This document shows, piece after piece, positions 22,165 through 32,733 of a stretch of DNA of 64,000 bases. Position 1 is the stretch's first letter. Each line of letters opens with the position of its first letter. The DNA lies in the NCBI GenBank assembly GCA_032871835.1, contig CM065295.1, positions 65,593,687 to 65,657,686 of the forward strand, read 5' to 3'. The notes below the pieces were generated by a model. The model made no database searches, was not told the DNA's origin, and was given only the letters and a program-made list of their open reading frames with translations. The DNA comes from Dipteronia dyeriana. Taxonomy: Eukaryota > Streptophyta > Magnoliopsida > Sapindales > Sapindaceae. The position numbers and the translations under genes were made by a program.

Positions 22165-24325
22165 TTAGTTACAGACTCTGTCCCCATCAACATTATCTTC
22201 ATTTACACCTTCATCTTCAACTTCATCTTCATGATCACCATCTCCAGTTTCATTGTCAACATGATCATTGTCTATGTCCTCACCAATGTTGCCTTTGTCA
22301 CCTCTGCTTTTTGCGGCATATTCTTCGAGAGATGCATCAGGAAATATATCCCCTACCTTATTTCCTTGGTCGGATGGGGTTTTAGTTGAACTATTAGATT
22401 TACCTTTATTCATCTGTTTCAATAAAGAGGGTCAATACCATGTATGTTGACAACAAAAGGCCACAAGGGAAAAGCAAATCCGAAAAGGTTAAATTTCTGT
22501 TGCTATTGAGAGATGGTATAAAACCAAGGACCTAAAAAATTTTGGTTTCATTATTACTGTTGATCTATGTATATGATATTGACAACAAACACAATCAAAA
22601 CTATGAAAACTTGTCCCAAATGCAAATGAAGAGACTTAATTGGCAGAATAAATAACAAAACTGTTTCTTATAAGTAAATTCAAGTGCAGACAAAAGGATA
22701 ATATGATGATGCAAACACCTTCATGAAGATAAAACCCATAATCAAACTTCCAACATTATCAGAACTTGCTAATCGGAAGGTAATTTCTGTCAACCTGTCT
22801 TTTTAATTAACCCCCGAATCTACTTGCTTACTTCTGCATAATGTATATAAATATATTGTACTTAACTCATTTAAGTCACTATTCAATTTGCACTTTCTTT
22901 CTGCTACACATATTTCTAATCAACTTGTTGAATTTCTCAAAGAATTTGTCTTCCTGATAAAACCCATAATCAAACAAAATAGGTAGCCTGCAATGAGTCT
23001 AATTGATGCTTAACATTCAACCAACACGATCAATGGGGCATCTACAAAACAAAGTTATAAAAGAGATGCAATCTTCATTGACTATGGAAAAATAGAAATT
23101 CAGAAAATATCCTGATTTGAACCATAGAAAAAGGGCCGGAGTGTTAACAAGGGAAGTATGGTGTGCAATGATCACAAATTTTAGCATCATCAAAAGGAAA
23201 CCAAACTTAGAATATCTCTTCTAGACCCAGACTAAATTGATAGTTCAAATCAATAAAATCCCTTCTAATCACTTGAGTGCACCTCTAATCTACTAGAGGT
23301 CTAAAGCACAATAGCTTAACAGCATGGATAATTGAATTTTTTGAAAGACTGATGATATTTGATATTCCTGTTGATGTATCCTAGAAACAGCCAAACATGA
23401 ATAATAAAACCAAACACATACAAATTAGATAGCATGATAATTTCAGGTTACAAAAAATCTCATATATTAATCAGCTCAAGAGCATTTTAACAGAAGCTTA
23501 CAGCACGTAGAAGGGTCCTCTTATCCCTCTCTCTAGCCTTTTTAATTGCCTGCAGTGAAATCAGCAGACCGATTACTTTCCAAATCAATCTCTACAATCA
23601 CAACATAATCTAGTCTACAAACTGACCTCCCCAAGCAACTTTTGCTCAGCCTCTACTTCAGCAAGGTCTCTAAATAAATAAAAAAACAACAAAAAATCTC
23701 TCACAAAGTTTAAAATAAACATAATACTCAATAATTGAATTCAGTAACAAAGTCATAAATATAAATCGGGCAAACCTTCCAATTATGCGATCCACGCGAC
23801 AACAACACTTGGCACACACATTATGCTCCTTTGCACAGCCTAAACCAACACCATATACTCAACACATCACCGAAAAAACAAAACAACCAAAAGCAATAAT
23901 CAGACACCAACCAGCGCACAGACTATGGTAAGCTTGACGCACCGCCCGCTTCGAACAACGCTGACTGTAACATCAAAAACTAATTATTTACACAAACCAT
24001 AAAAACATGTCTCGCAAATTTGTAACTCTACAAGTGGCAAGAAAACAGACCACTTGGAAGGCTCAGTGAGTTGTTTGTATTTTCCGTAACGGCGTTTCCA
24101 GTCAATTTGCTCTCTACAGCGAGGACAGACTCCAGTTATCTCTGACAAGGGTCTGAGTTTTCCACCAACTTCCTACAAGAAACGAAATTGAAATCAGTTT
24201 GTAAAAGTGAATTTGAGAATCAGGAAAATATTTGATTTGATTACAGTTTCGTTGATCTTGACGCCTGCATTTGGTTTCCAGGCGTAGCGGTTCTTGTGCA
24301 CGGGTCCCCGCTTGTTGCTGCTCAT
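22165..24325 (-). CDS. C9orf85-like (DUF2039) cysteine-rich protein
   Basis: Seven minus-strand exons give 219 residues: 24325-24245, 24172-24051, 23964-23912, 23839-23776, 23669-23627, 23549-23502 and 22413-22165; phases join cleanly. The start MSSNKRGPVHKNRYAWKPNA is the family hallmark. It is followed by four Cys pairs or clusters (CPRC, CQRC, CAGC, CAKCCC) in an apparent zinc-ribbon arrangement, with DWKRRYGKYK between the first two. A charged helix (EVEAEQKLLGEAIKKARERD) leads to a last exon rich in Asp, Glu and Asn. Human C9orf85 is the known animal relative; no firm biochemical role is known to me. Introns of 72-110 bp separate most exons, while the last is about 1.1 kb. The acidic tail is the least conserved part and its start depends on the acceptor before ATGAATAAAGG. 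Confidence 0.88.
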
Positions 24326-25146
24326 TTTTCAATCTGCTCTTCACAACAAACTGTGACCTCGGCTGACCTAAATAAGTAAATAATAATGATAATATATGTT
24401 TTTGTCTGCAAATTATTCTCTGATTTTTACTTTTAAAGCTCACCACATGCTTCGGCCCAAAATCCCAGCACAACCCAATTATTCTGGGCCGAACGAAACC
24501 TCTGATAAGTGATAACGATACATATTAAACATCAAATAATGTAACAGAATCTCCGATACTAAATTACTGTGCAAATGGTATAATTTAACACAAAATAAAT
24601 TTTATTAAAAAAACGTCACAGTACGGTATTTAAAGTTATGCCAAATTTAGTACAGGCTATACTTCGTATCAAATTTGATACAGTGTTATATACCAAATTT
24701 GGTATAGCAGTATTTATTGTCATTTAAAATTCTAAATAATAAAAATTTAATAAATTTGGTAGGAAAAATGAGATTGAAACAATTCTAAAAACATATTCAA
24801 TGTTTTCATTGAATGCATTTATTGTATTTGTTGACTTTTATAATTTTAAATAATAATAATAAAAGAGTATATCAAAAAGAATTTTACATCGGTATAAACA
24901 GTTGTAATACTTGAAAAAATATTTATTTTATTTTATAGGTAGAATTCAGTGAACTTATCATCTATAAAAAAAATAAGATCAAAATTCATAAAAATCGACG
25001 TAAGAGGTCCATTATGAGAGAACCATTATATATATATATATATATAAAAGTTTTTCTCTAATGAGCATACAACTTCAGTTTTTATCATATGCATACAATC
25101 AGCTGTGGTTAATAATTTAAAAGGGGATAAGGTGACACTTGTGCTC
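24326..25146. other. Intergenic, no gene seen
   Basis: AT-rich. Near 24620-24720 several short palindromic CCAAATTTGG-type words occur, resembling words in the MITE at 25150. A (TA)n run lies near 25026-25046. Confidence 0.4.
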
Positions 25147-25149
25147 TAA

Positions 25150-25791
25150 AAGCAACTCCAACGCAATACACCAAATATTACACCAACATGTCATAAAATG
25201 AGTATCTTTCTTACACCAAATTTTTTTCCACTCCACTATAACCACACCAAATTTTATACTAAAGAACATTTTTAAAGAATATTCTCATAATAAATATTTA
25301 TACAATACAAATTATTTTTTATGAATTAACTTATACAATAATAATTAATTTTATTTGGCATAACAATATTATTCTTAAATAATTACTCATATAATGTCAA
25401 CAAAATAAAATAATTATTGTACCGAATATTGTTATCAAGTGTTTTTATTATTAAGTTATGCATCAATTAAACTTAACAAAGACACATTATGTATATCAAT
25501 AATGATATTAATATATATTTCCAAATATATCAATTAATAATTAAATTTAATAAATTAAATATGTGTATCAATATTTGTATCATTTTAAAGATTTCAACGA
25601 AATCTTTCTAACGGTATATCTTTTAGAAATATATATTAATATAATTAAGTAAGTGAGAGTTAAATTAGTAATTCTATAAAATATATACATTGGTAGCTAC
25701 AGTACTCACCAAATTTGGTAGGTACCGTAGCTCCACCAATTTTTTTTTAGAGGATTTTACAGTGTTTTTGATGTCTTGGTTGTAGTTGCTT
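25150..25791. mobile_element. PIF/Harbinger-like MITE, 642 bp
   Basis: The terminal repeats start AAGCAACTCCAAC on the left and AAGCAACTACAAC on the reversed right end. They are flanked by TAA on both sides (25147-25149 and 25792-25794), the trinucleotide target used by Harbinger/Tourist elements. The interior is AT-rich and non-coding. Confidence 0.6.
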
Positions 25792-25862
25792 TAAATTTAC
25801 TGTAACTTATGTGTCCATCAGACAACTTTTGTTGTATATATATATATAAACTAACATCACCG

Positions 25863-25938
25863 CAAATCCTTTGCATGAATATATGAGGAACCAAAAATAA
25901 ACAAATCCTTTGCATGAATAGATGAGGAACCAAAAATA
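25863..25938. repeat. Tandem repeat, about 39 bp x 2
   Basis: Two adjacent copies begin CAAATCCTTTGCATGAATA and run to GAGGAACCAAAAATA, with a single base difference (ATATATG against ATAGATG). Confidence 0.9.
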
Positions 25939-26234
25939 TATAAATAAAAATTGATAATTATTTTATTAATAAAAAAATGGATAATTATCGAGCATCTTCT
26001 CTTCTTGCCTTTGATTTATACGAGGGTAGCCAATAGGGACGTAACTCGGCTTTAAATGAACGAGCTTTTGGTTTGGATAAATAACTCGCGTTATAAACTC
26101 GAATTCTAATAATGATAAAAAAAATTAGAAAAATATAGATCTCAGATTAATAAATATAAAAAACAAACAAAAATGAGGGTGGCCTTATGACAGCGCCCAC
26201 TAAGGCACCGAACGTATTAACAAAAGTCCAGTAT

Positions 26235-26759
26235 GGGTGCGTTTGGTATGGAGATGGAACAGGACAATGAGACTAAACTGGACAGGACAAGACTGTACAT
26301 GTTGTTCTATATTGTGTTTGGAAGGTCTAGACGGAACTATAAACTGTATTGTTATGTGTTTGGTATGACTGAGATAGGACGGAATAAGATATTCAAATGA
26401 CCAGAGTACCCCTCTTATATATATAACAACATAGACTATAATATATATTATTATTATATATATATTATATATATTAAAATAATATATATATATATATATT
26501 ATATAATATATAATATTATAAATCATATATAATTTATTGGATATGATTGTAATTGTTTGAAATTTTAAAGGGTAAATTGGTTTTTTGACACTTGTCTCAT
26601 GTCATGAGACAAGTTGTCCTAGGGTTTTGGGTGGGACAAGTTTTTGTGATTTTTGTCTCACCTTGTCCCGTCATCTCTCATGCTAAGGACGCGCCAAACA
26701 TTGGACAAGAACACACTGTTCCACATTATTCTGTCATGTCCCGCGTACCAAACGCACCC
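26235..26759. mobile_element. MITE-like element with 14-bp terminal inverted repeats
   Basis: Starts GGGTGCGTTTGGTA and ends with its exact reverse complement at 26746-26759. The interior has a long (TA)n tract (about 26400-26520) and CTGGACAGGACAAG-type words near both ends. No clear target duplication, so the superfamily is undecided. Confidence 0.6.
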
Positions 26760-27610
26760 TAAAAGGACAACAATATCACAATAAATGAAAATTTAACGAT
26801 GGATGAATCAGTATCACTTGTATAGTTGGTATATTCAAGTTCTTTTCTTTATTGTTCCATATGGAAAATTCTTTTATGGAAACTGAATAGTGAAAATAAA
26901 GGGCATATCTTACTGTTGTTTTTTAGTTTGTTTTCGTTCCTGAAAATAATTACGAATTTAGATCTGTCTTGTAGCTATTTTTCAGTCTGTTTTCTTTTTG
27001 TTTTTCAAAACCGATTTTGAATTCACATTCGATAATCGTTTTTTATTTTATTTTCAAAAAACGAAAAACAAAATTAGTGTTAACATGAAAATATTTGAAA
27101 AACACAAAATACATGTTTTCTTTGTTTTTGTTTTTGTTTTTGTTTTTCACTTTTTTTAAAAAAATAAATATTCTTTCTTTTCCGAACCTTTTCTTCTTCT
27201 CCTCCTCCAATCCTTTTCTTTTTCTTCTCCGAACTTATTTCTTCTCTTATCCTCATCTTCCCATTCTCCTTCTCTGATGGTTCTTCTTCTCTAATCCTCT
27301 TCCTCCTCTTCTTGTTCGATCTTCTTCCTTTCTTTTTCTTTTTCTCCTCAACTCAGTCCGCTTGTCATGTGCCACTGAGTTGCGCCACTGCAACCACGTA
27401 AAGTTGAAAAAATGGGCAGTGCGCTGGTGGTGCACTACTCGACTATCGCAGCCTCACCTGCTCAACATTCCAGTAGATTGTCGCATGTGATGCGCCATTG
27501 ATCTGCGCCACTCGTCCAACGCCTATTGAAAAATTAGGTTGTGCGCTGCTCGACCAACGCACATAGAGGAAGCTGGAACATTTTTTCCAAAACGACCTCA
27601 CTTTGTTTGG
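26760..27610. other. Intergenic, low-complexity T/C-rich sequence
   Basis: Poly-pyrimidine stretches (27100-27350) and segments with TTTTCGAAAA-type words, likely transposon debris. No gene was seen. Confidence 0.4.
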
Positions 27611-28500
27611 ATCTCATATATATATAACTCTTTACATTAAGGTCGTGTAAGAGTTCAGAACATCATATATTTTCCTTATAACACATTTCAAAGGAAAAAC
27701 TCTTCCAAGAACTCATCTTTAAACACTCAAAGCATTCCTATGTACATAAAAACTTCATCTTGCATCATCTAAAGCCATTTAGAGTGCATTTATGGATAGT
27801 TTTGCTTCATCACATCTTGTTTGGTAAGTTCTTCACTATCTTCTCACAAGTTAAGTGTTTTGCTTGCTAAGCCATCTCTTTAATTATTTGTATGCTCTTA
27901 GAACATATTCTAGATACAAATTAGAGATTGTTGTGATAACATGATTGAGCGTTGTATTGTGATAGCTTCATAGGATTGTTTGATCTATGTTTAGCTAAGC
28001 TTTTTGAACATGCCATTTAGCTCATGATATTTAGGATTGCATTAATTGTCATCTCATTATCCTAGATAAGCATATAAGGTTTCCTAGCCTTGTTTGTTCA
28101 TCATATATTCACATATATTCACATAGGACATTTTATCTCTTCATTGAGAAGTAAGACTTGTGTTGCTTCCCGGGAGTAGGTAGCTTAAATCACAAGCAAG
28201 ATGGACTAGGTTCACTTATACCGGGATTAGGTAGTGGTGGTGGATTTAAATCGGGATTAGGCTGTAATTCCTTTGCCATTAGTGGATTCGAGGTTCGAGT
28301 GCGGCACACATATCAACCCGTGGTTTTTCCTATTTGGAGGGTTTCCACGTAAATCTCAAGTGTCTTTATTATTTCCGCGCTTTATACACTTGTGATATTT
28401 TTGTAACTAGTTAGGGACATTTTCGTCAACTTGACCTTTAATGAAAATTGGGTAAAATTGTTTAAAATCTATTCACCTCCTCTAGACTAATATTATACAC
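27611..28500 (+). mobile_element. Copia-type LTR fragment
   Basis: A TATA run at 27617-27627 is followed by leader-like sequence. Around 28310-28500 comes GGTTTTTCCTATTTGG, GGTTTCCACGTAAATCTC and a CTATTCACCTCCTCTAGAC tail, which resembles the 3' part of plant Ty1/copia LTRs just before the primer-binding site. No primer-binding site or gag follows, so it is a truncated or solo LTR. The left breakpoint of the 10-kb duplication lies inside it. Confidence 0.4.
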
Positions 28501-28938
28501 ACCATAATATTTATTTCACTATTTTTAGCATTTGCTACCAAACATATTTTTGAAATTCAAAACTAAAGTTAGAAACATTGTTTTTATTTTCAATTTCTTT
28601 TCGAAAAATAGTAAATAAAAAATGCTTATCGAACGGGATTTAGATCTTTTACTGATCTGATTTTTTTCCCTGATCTTTTTAAAATATGTGATTGGTTGTT
28701 GGTAAAGTAGTTGTGGAAATCAATCATATCTTAACCACACATTCATTGCAATACTTATGAGTCATGAGATTAGATGAGGTTAAGAAAAAGATCAGATCAA
28801 TAGATGATCCAAATTCTACTGAGTGAAATATAAAGTAGAAAAATATTACAATAGCCAATCAAGATTATCCAAGATTACAGCTGGTATGTACATGTTGATA
28901 CTGCCATATATTCCCTATCATATATAGTAAACACTAGA

Positions 28939-31824
28939 CTAGACGAGCATGGGTTTGCTACGAGAATCATTGCTAGAAAATCCATAATCATCACTGGATG
29001 ATATGGTCACCGTACTCATGGTTCTTGATTGCAACACGTGTCCACCAATCCTACTAAACATAGCACCACTATCATAATCCGATGCGTAGTTGTTGATGAT
29101 GGGTTGCTGATCATCATCAAGGTGGGGCACACAAATTCCACTCCATGGCCCACCACCAAGCTTGTCATACTCTTGTTGTAGCTGCAGTGCAAACTCAAGG
29201 CCCCAGACCACATCACTCATCGACGGCCGTTTGATTCCCGCATCATCTAGACAGCTCATGGCGACCTCACAGAATTTCTTCAAGCACTGTGGCGCTATCT
29301 GACCCTGTAAAACCGGATCAACGATTTGATCAAGCGTCCCGTTCTGATCATAGCATTGCCGGGCCCACCCAGCCAAGTTCCCTTGCTTCTTGTGATTCTT
29401 GTCCACCGTTCTAATAATTGGCGCCCTCGCACATATGACTTCACACAACACCACCCCAAACGAGTATACGTCGGATTTGTCCGTTAGTCGGTGAAGCCGT
29501 ATATACTCCGGATCCAAATACCCGAAACTACCCTTGACGGCGGTGCTGACGTGAGCTTTGGACGTCGTGGACGTGGGTCCCACTTTGGACAGTCCAAAAT
29601 CAGACACTTTGGCCACCCATTTTTCATCCAACAAGATATTTGTCGTCTTCACGTCACGGTGGATGATCACTTGCTTGGCCCCCGTGTGAAGATAATTGAG
29701 TCCACGGCCGGCACCTATGCATATCTGTAGCCGTTGATTCCACGAGAGAGGAGGATTATCGGAGTCGTAGAGATGGTCACGGAGGGTCCCACGAGTCATG
29801 TAACCGTAAACGAGGATCATCTCACCAGCATCGTTGCAGTAACCAATCAGAGGGACCAAATGAAGGTAACGAAGCTGAGAGAGCATCTCGATCTCGGTCT
29901 TGAACTCGTGAGCACCCTGTTGTGACCCCGGATTCAGCCGTTTGATGGCGACTTGGGTGGTCCCACTCCCACTCGCACCGTTGATGAACCCTTTGTACAC
30001 GTTGCCAAACCCTCCCACTCCGATTATGAAAACCTTATCAAAGTTGTTTGTAGCCGCTTTCATCTCCGACAGTGAAAAGTGTCTGCAAAGATCGGACGGT
30101 AGTGATGACCCGTTTGACTGGGTTGACTTGCTCGCAGTCGTCAAAGACGAAAAACGATCCCACCAAGACTTTTCCACGCTGTGGGAACCAGAGTACTCAT
30201 TCGCTTTACTAATTCTTCGCCGGAGAATGAACAATAAGACAACGGAGACGGCGACGAAGCTGGACACAACACCAACGACGACTGCGATTATAATTTTGCG
30301 ATGGTTGCTGCGATTATTACCTGAAGCAGGCGGCGCAACCGGTGTTGGGGTTGTCCTAGGATCAGGATTAAGTCCGGCCAGACTTCCGAAATTGTCGACT
30401 TTAAAGATTTCAACGCCGTTCAAGATGGCGTCAGAGTAGTTAGTCATATACGCCGGAGCAGGGTGCAAAGCAATAGAGAGATTCTGTTTCTTTTGGTTTG
30501 CTTTTGATCCCATCAACACAGCGTAGTCTTTGTAAACTGGAACACCACTTCCACCACCCCAAGCAATCACGTCCGCTCGTTTCTCGGCCGCTTGATCAGC
30601 GATGTATATCTCAAACACTCTGTTTTGAATTACTGTTATCTCTGGCTGAAACTCGCAAAAGTGAAGCCTAACAAGATAAGTAAACGTGGAATCCACCGGA
30701 AAATCCCAAGTGAGCTGATAATTTTCGTTCACTCTGGTATCATTTCCCATTGTCCTGGCTGTTTGATAGACTGCAACTGGAGCAGAGTAATTATGTATCA
30801 ATCTAAATCTGGGTTGAAAAGTAAGGTTAACAGGGAGAGCGCTGGGATAAGCTTTTGTTAAGTAGCGGACGTCGTCTTCCCAGGTTCGATACATGTCGGT
30901 GTCTTCTCCGGCCGAGATGAAGCTCCCACCGACGTTTACTCTGTATACCGTCTCAAGAGCGTTACTGTTTGAGAGACTATACAAAGTTCCTGCCGTCTGC
31001 CCCACAAAGGGATACTCTTTTGCACCGGTTGCGGTTGTGTAATAAAGGTTGGGAGGCATGGATACTATTTCAATTCCATTGATAAAAGCGTACGAATCCT
31101 TGTAATCTTGGCTCGGAGTGAATGTTATGTTCAAAATTTGATTTTCTTGGACGTTGACACAGAATTCCTTTAAAATGGTGTCCTGGCGAGAAGAGCTAGA
31201 TGCGAGTGAAGTACTGAAGTTACTGAGCAGCGTAAAAGAACCGGCTTTGACAGAGAAAAAAGCCTTAGATCTGTCCAAGTTCTGATACGACGTCTCGTAG
31301 AAATGAAATCGGATGAATTTTTGGCCCGGGGTGAGGTTGAATGTGTAGCTGAACTGGGAATGGGAGAGGCGAGCCGTCATGTACGGGATATTCTCGACGG
31401 CTGAGCTGGGTTGTTTGCTGGGTGCGGTGGTTGTTGATGCGTTGTTTTGTGATTGGTGTAAAGGGAAATGTTCGGAGTTGATATCTCCGATCCAGGTTCG
31501 CGGGCCATCCCGGGAAGTGACATTGTGGGAGGAGCCGCAGTAGAGAAATATGGTTTCTGTTGGAGTGTAAAAGTGAGGGGATTCACCGGCGACGGGGACG
31601 GAGAGGCGGTGGAAATATGGTTTCTGTTGGAGTGTAAAAGTGAGGGGATTCACCGGCGACGGGGACGGAGAGGAGGTGGAAGAAGATGATGATGAAAAGT
31701 ATGGGAAGAAGAAGATGATGAAAAGTATGGGAAGAAGATATTTCTTGTTAATTTTGTCCATTGATTTGGTGGGAAAGAGGATTCCAAAGAAAAACAAGAG
31801 AGGAGAAGTAGCTGGTTTAAACAT
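28939..31824 (-). CDS. FERONIA-like CrRLK1L receptor kinase, copy A
   Basis: Intronless, 961 residues. A hydrophobic signal region (two possible starts, Met1 or Met22) leads to YTPTETIFLYCG at about 87, the start of the malectin-like ectodomain (about 87-450). A single transmembrane helix lies at about 507-532, followed by RRR. The Ser/Thr kinase begins near 578: GVGGFGNVYKG glycine loop (about 602), VAIK lysine, HRDVKTTN catalytic loop (about 721), DFG (about 740) and a full activation segment, so it looks catalytically competent. This architecture defines the Catharanthus RLK1-like family (FERONIA, ANXUR, MDS), plasma-membrane sensors of wall state and receptors for RALF peptides. The N-terminus holds an extra 31-residue stretch made by two tandem duplications. 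It is divergently paired with a secreted peptide gene starting 591 bp away. Confidence 0.93.
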   Translation of the reverse strand: MFKPATSPLLFFFGILFPTKSMDKINKKYLLPILFIIFFFPYFSSSSSSTSSPSPSPVNPLTFTLQQKPYFHRLSVPVAGESPHFYTPTETIFLYCGSSHNVTSRDGPRTWIGDINSEHFPLHQSQNNASTTTAPSKQPSSAVENIPYMTARLSHSQFSYTFNLTPGQKFIRFHFYETSYQNLDRSKAFFSVKAGSFTLLSNFSTSLASSSSRQDTILKEFCVNVQENQILNITFTPSQDYKDSYAFINGIEIVSMPPNLYYTTATGAKEYPFVGQTAGTLYSLSNSNALETVYRVNVGGSFISAGEDTDMYRTWEDDVRYLTKAYPSALPVNLTFQPRFRLIHNYSAPVAVYQTARTMGNDTRVNENYQLTWDFPVDSTFTYLVRLHFCEFQPEITVIQNRVFEIYIADQAAEKRADVIAWGGGSGVPVYKDYAVLMGSKANQKKQNLSIALHPAPAYMTNYSDAILNGVEIFKVDNFGSLAGLNPDPRTTPTPVAPPASGNNRSNHRKIIIAVVVGVVSSFVAVSVVLLFILRRRISKANEYSGSHSVEKSWWDRFSSLTTASKSTQSNGSSLPSDLCRHFSLSEMKAATNNFDKVFIIGVGGFGNVYKGFINGASGSGTTQVAIKRLNPGSQQGAHEFKTEIEMLSQLRYLHLVPLIGYCNDAGEMILVYGYMTRGTLRDHLYDSDNPPLSWNQRLQICIGAGRGLNYLHTGAKQVIIHRDVKTTNILLDEKWVAKVSDFGLSKVGPTSTTSKAHVSTAVKGSFGYLDPEYIRLHRLTDKSDVYSFGVVLCEVICARAPIIRTVDKNHKKQGNLAGWARQCYDQNGTLDQIVDPVLQGQIAPQCLKKFCEVAMSCLDDAGIKRPSMSDVVWGLEFALQLQQEYDKLGGGPWSGICVPHLDDDQQPIINNYASDYDSGAMFSRIGGHVLQSRTMSTVTISSSDDYGFSSNDSRSKPMLV
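31551..31742. repeat. Two compensating tandem duplications in the receptor signal region, copy A
   Basis: A 67-bp unit is repeated at 31551-31617 and 31618-31684 (about 64 of 67 identical). A 26-bp unit is repeated at 31691-31716 and 31717-31742. Neither length is a multiple of three, but their sum (93) is, so the frame is restored. The same nucleotides are read as SPVNPLTFTLQQKPYFH and then as SVPVAGESPHFYTPTETIF. Copy B has the same structure. Confidence 0.93.
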
Positions 31825-32027
31825 AAATGGAATTTCAAAGAGAGATTATTTTTTGTTTAAGGAAAAAAGAAAAGAAAAGAACGTTAACAGTTGATTCTTG
31901 TGAACTGGAGCGTGAAAGTTCACTTGGAAAAGTCGTTGGCAGATAGTCTTCGTCTTGCGTGTACTGGTCGTTGGCAGATCCTTTATTAAAAGAAAATATT
32001 TTAAAAAAAAAAGACAAATTGTACTAA

Positions 32028-32045
32028 TTGACCACTGTTGGTCAA
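32028..32045. promoter_or_regulatory. Palindromic W-box pair in the shared divergent promoter, copy A
   Basis: TTGACC and GGTCAA face each other across six bases. TTGACC contains the core bound by WRKY factors. It lies 204 bp upstream of the receptor start and 371 bp upstream of the peptide start. Confidence 0.45.
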
Positions 32046-32331
32046 CCGCCCAAAATTACCCTTTTTTTTTTTTGTGTTTGGAGAATATTAAAAATAAAAA
32101 ATCAAATATTATTTCTTTCGAAACAATATTTGAAGGTATGATTGGGGTCCACAGCCTATTATCGGATGTAATCGTACAAAGATCGGGCTTGCTGTGCAAG
32201 TTTGAGATATTTAACATCTCACCAATAATTGGATAAGGTTGGATGGAGTGATTGTATGCCGTTCATTTCATAATAAAATATCAAGTAAAACAAAAACCAT
32301 TCCACGTCTTACACGTTTCCACTTGAAATCC

Positions 32332-32338
32332 TATATAA
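32332..32338 (+). promoter_or_regulatory. TATA box of the peptide gene, copy A
   Basis: TATATAA lies 78 bp before the peptide ATG. A start about 30 bp downstream would give a leader of roughly 45-50 nt with no upstream ATG. Confidence 0.6.
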
Positions 32339-32415
32339 CAAGCTTTGGATTACAATTGAAAATCAACACTCAACAGAGCATTAAGCAATAGAGAAATAAA
32401 CAAGGTAGAGTGAAG

Positions 32416-32733
32416 ATGGAAAAGACGTGGAAAACCAAAGGAGGTGTTTATGTAGGCGCACTACTCATGATGCTCTTCATTCATGCAAACCCTTCGAGGG
32501 CTATGATGAGCAACAACAGCTGCTCCTCCATCGCCGACGATCAAAGTCTTGAGGTCTTGCTGGAATCGGAAATTGTCAGAAAAACGGTTTCATTCAACGC
32601 TTTTTTCCATACTCCAATAGTGAATTGTGGGCCACGTAAAAACTATAGATGCCTCCCAGACCCACGACCTTACAAAATAGGTGAACCTTGTTACAATAGG
32701 TTGTATCCTCCTCCTCCGAATCGTGGATGCTAG
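32416..32733 (+). CDS. Secreted cysteine-rich peptide, atypical RALF-like, copy A
   Basis: A 105-residue precursor starting at the first ATG after the TATA box. Residues about 11-29 (VYVGALLMMLFIHANPSRA) form a signal peptide. The propeptide segment SCSSIADDQSLEV, then LLESEIVRK (50-56), resembles the CNGSIAEC...MDSEINRR block that precedes the cleavage site in RALF precursors. The mature end has four cysteines at 71, 79, 92 and 105 (C-x7-C-x12-C-x12-C), with NCG, Y-R-C-L-P and NRGC around them. Canonical RALF marks (YISY, YRRGC) are absent, so it would be a divergent RALF; another secreted peptide family is possible. RALFs act in the apoplast as ligands of FERONIA-family kinases, and such a kinase is encoded divergently next door. 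Four cysteines and a proline-rich C-terminus argue against a random frame, and copy B conserves it exactly. Confidence 0.75.
   Translation: MEKTWKTKGGVYVGALLMMLFIHANPSRAMMSNNSCSSIADDQSLEVLLESEIVRKTVSFNAFFHTPIVNCGPRKNYRCLPDPRPYKIGEPCYNRLYPPPPNRGC

Noticed and set aside
29734..30439. Plus-strand frames opposite the receptor kinase
   Set aside because: Shadow frames of a strong coding sequence on the other strand, repeated identically in copy B.
31650..31838. Alternative receptor start in another frame (MKFHLCLNQLLLLSC)
   Set aside because: This frame terminates before the malectin domain because of the tandem duplications; the frame used above runs through to the kinase.
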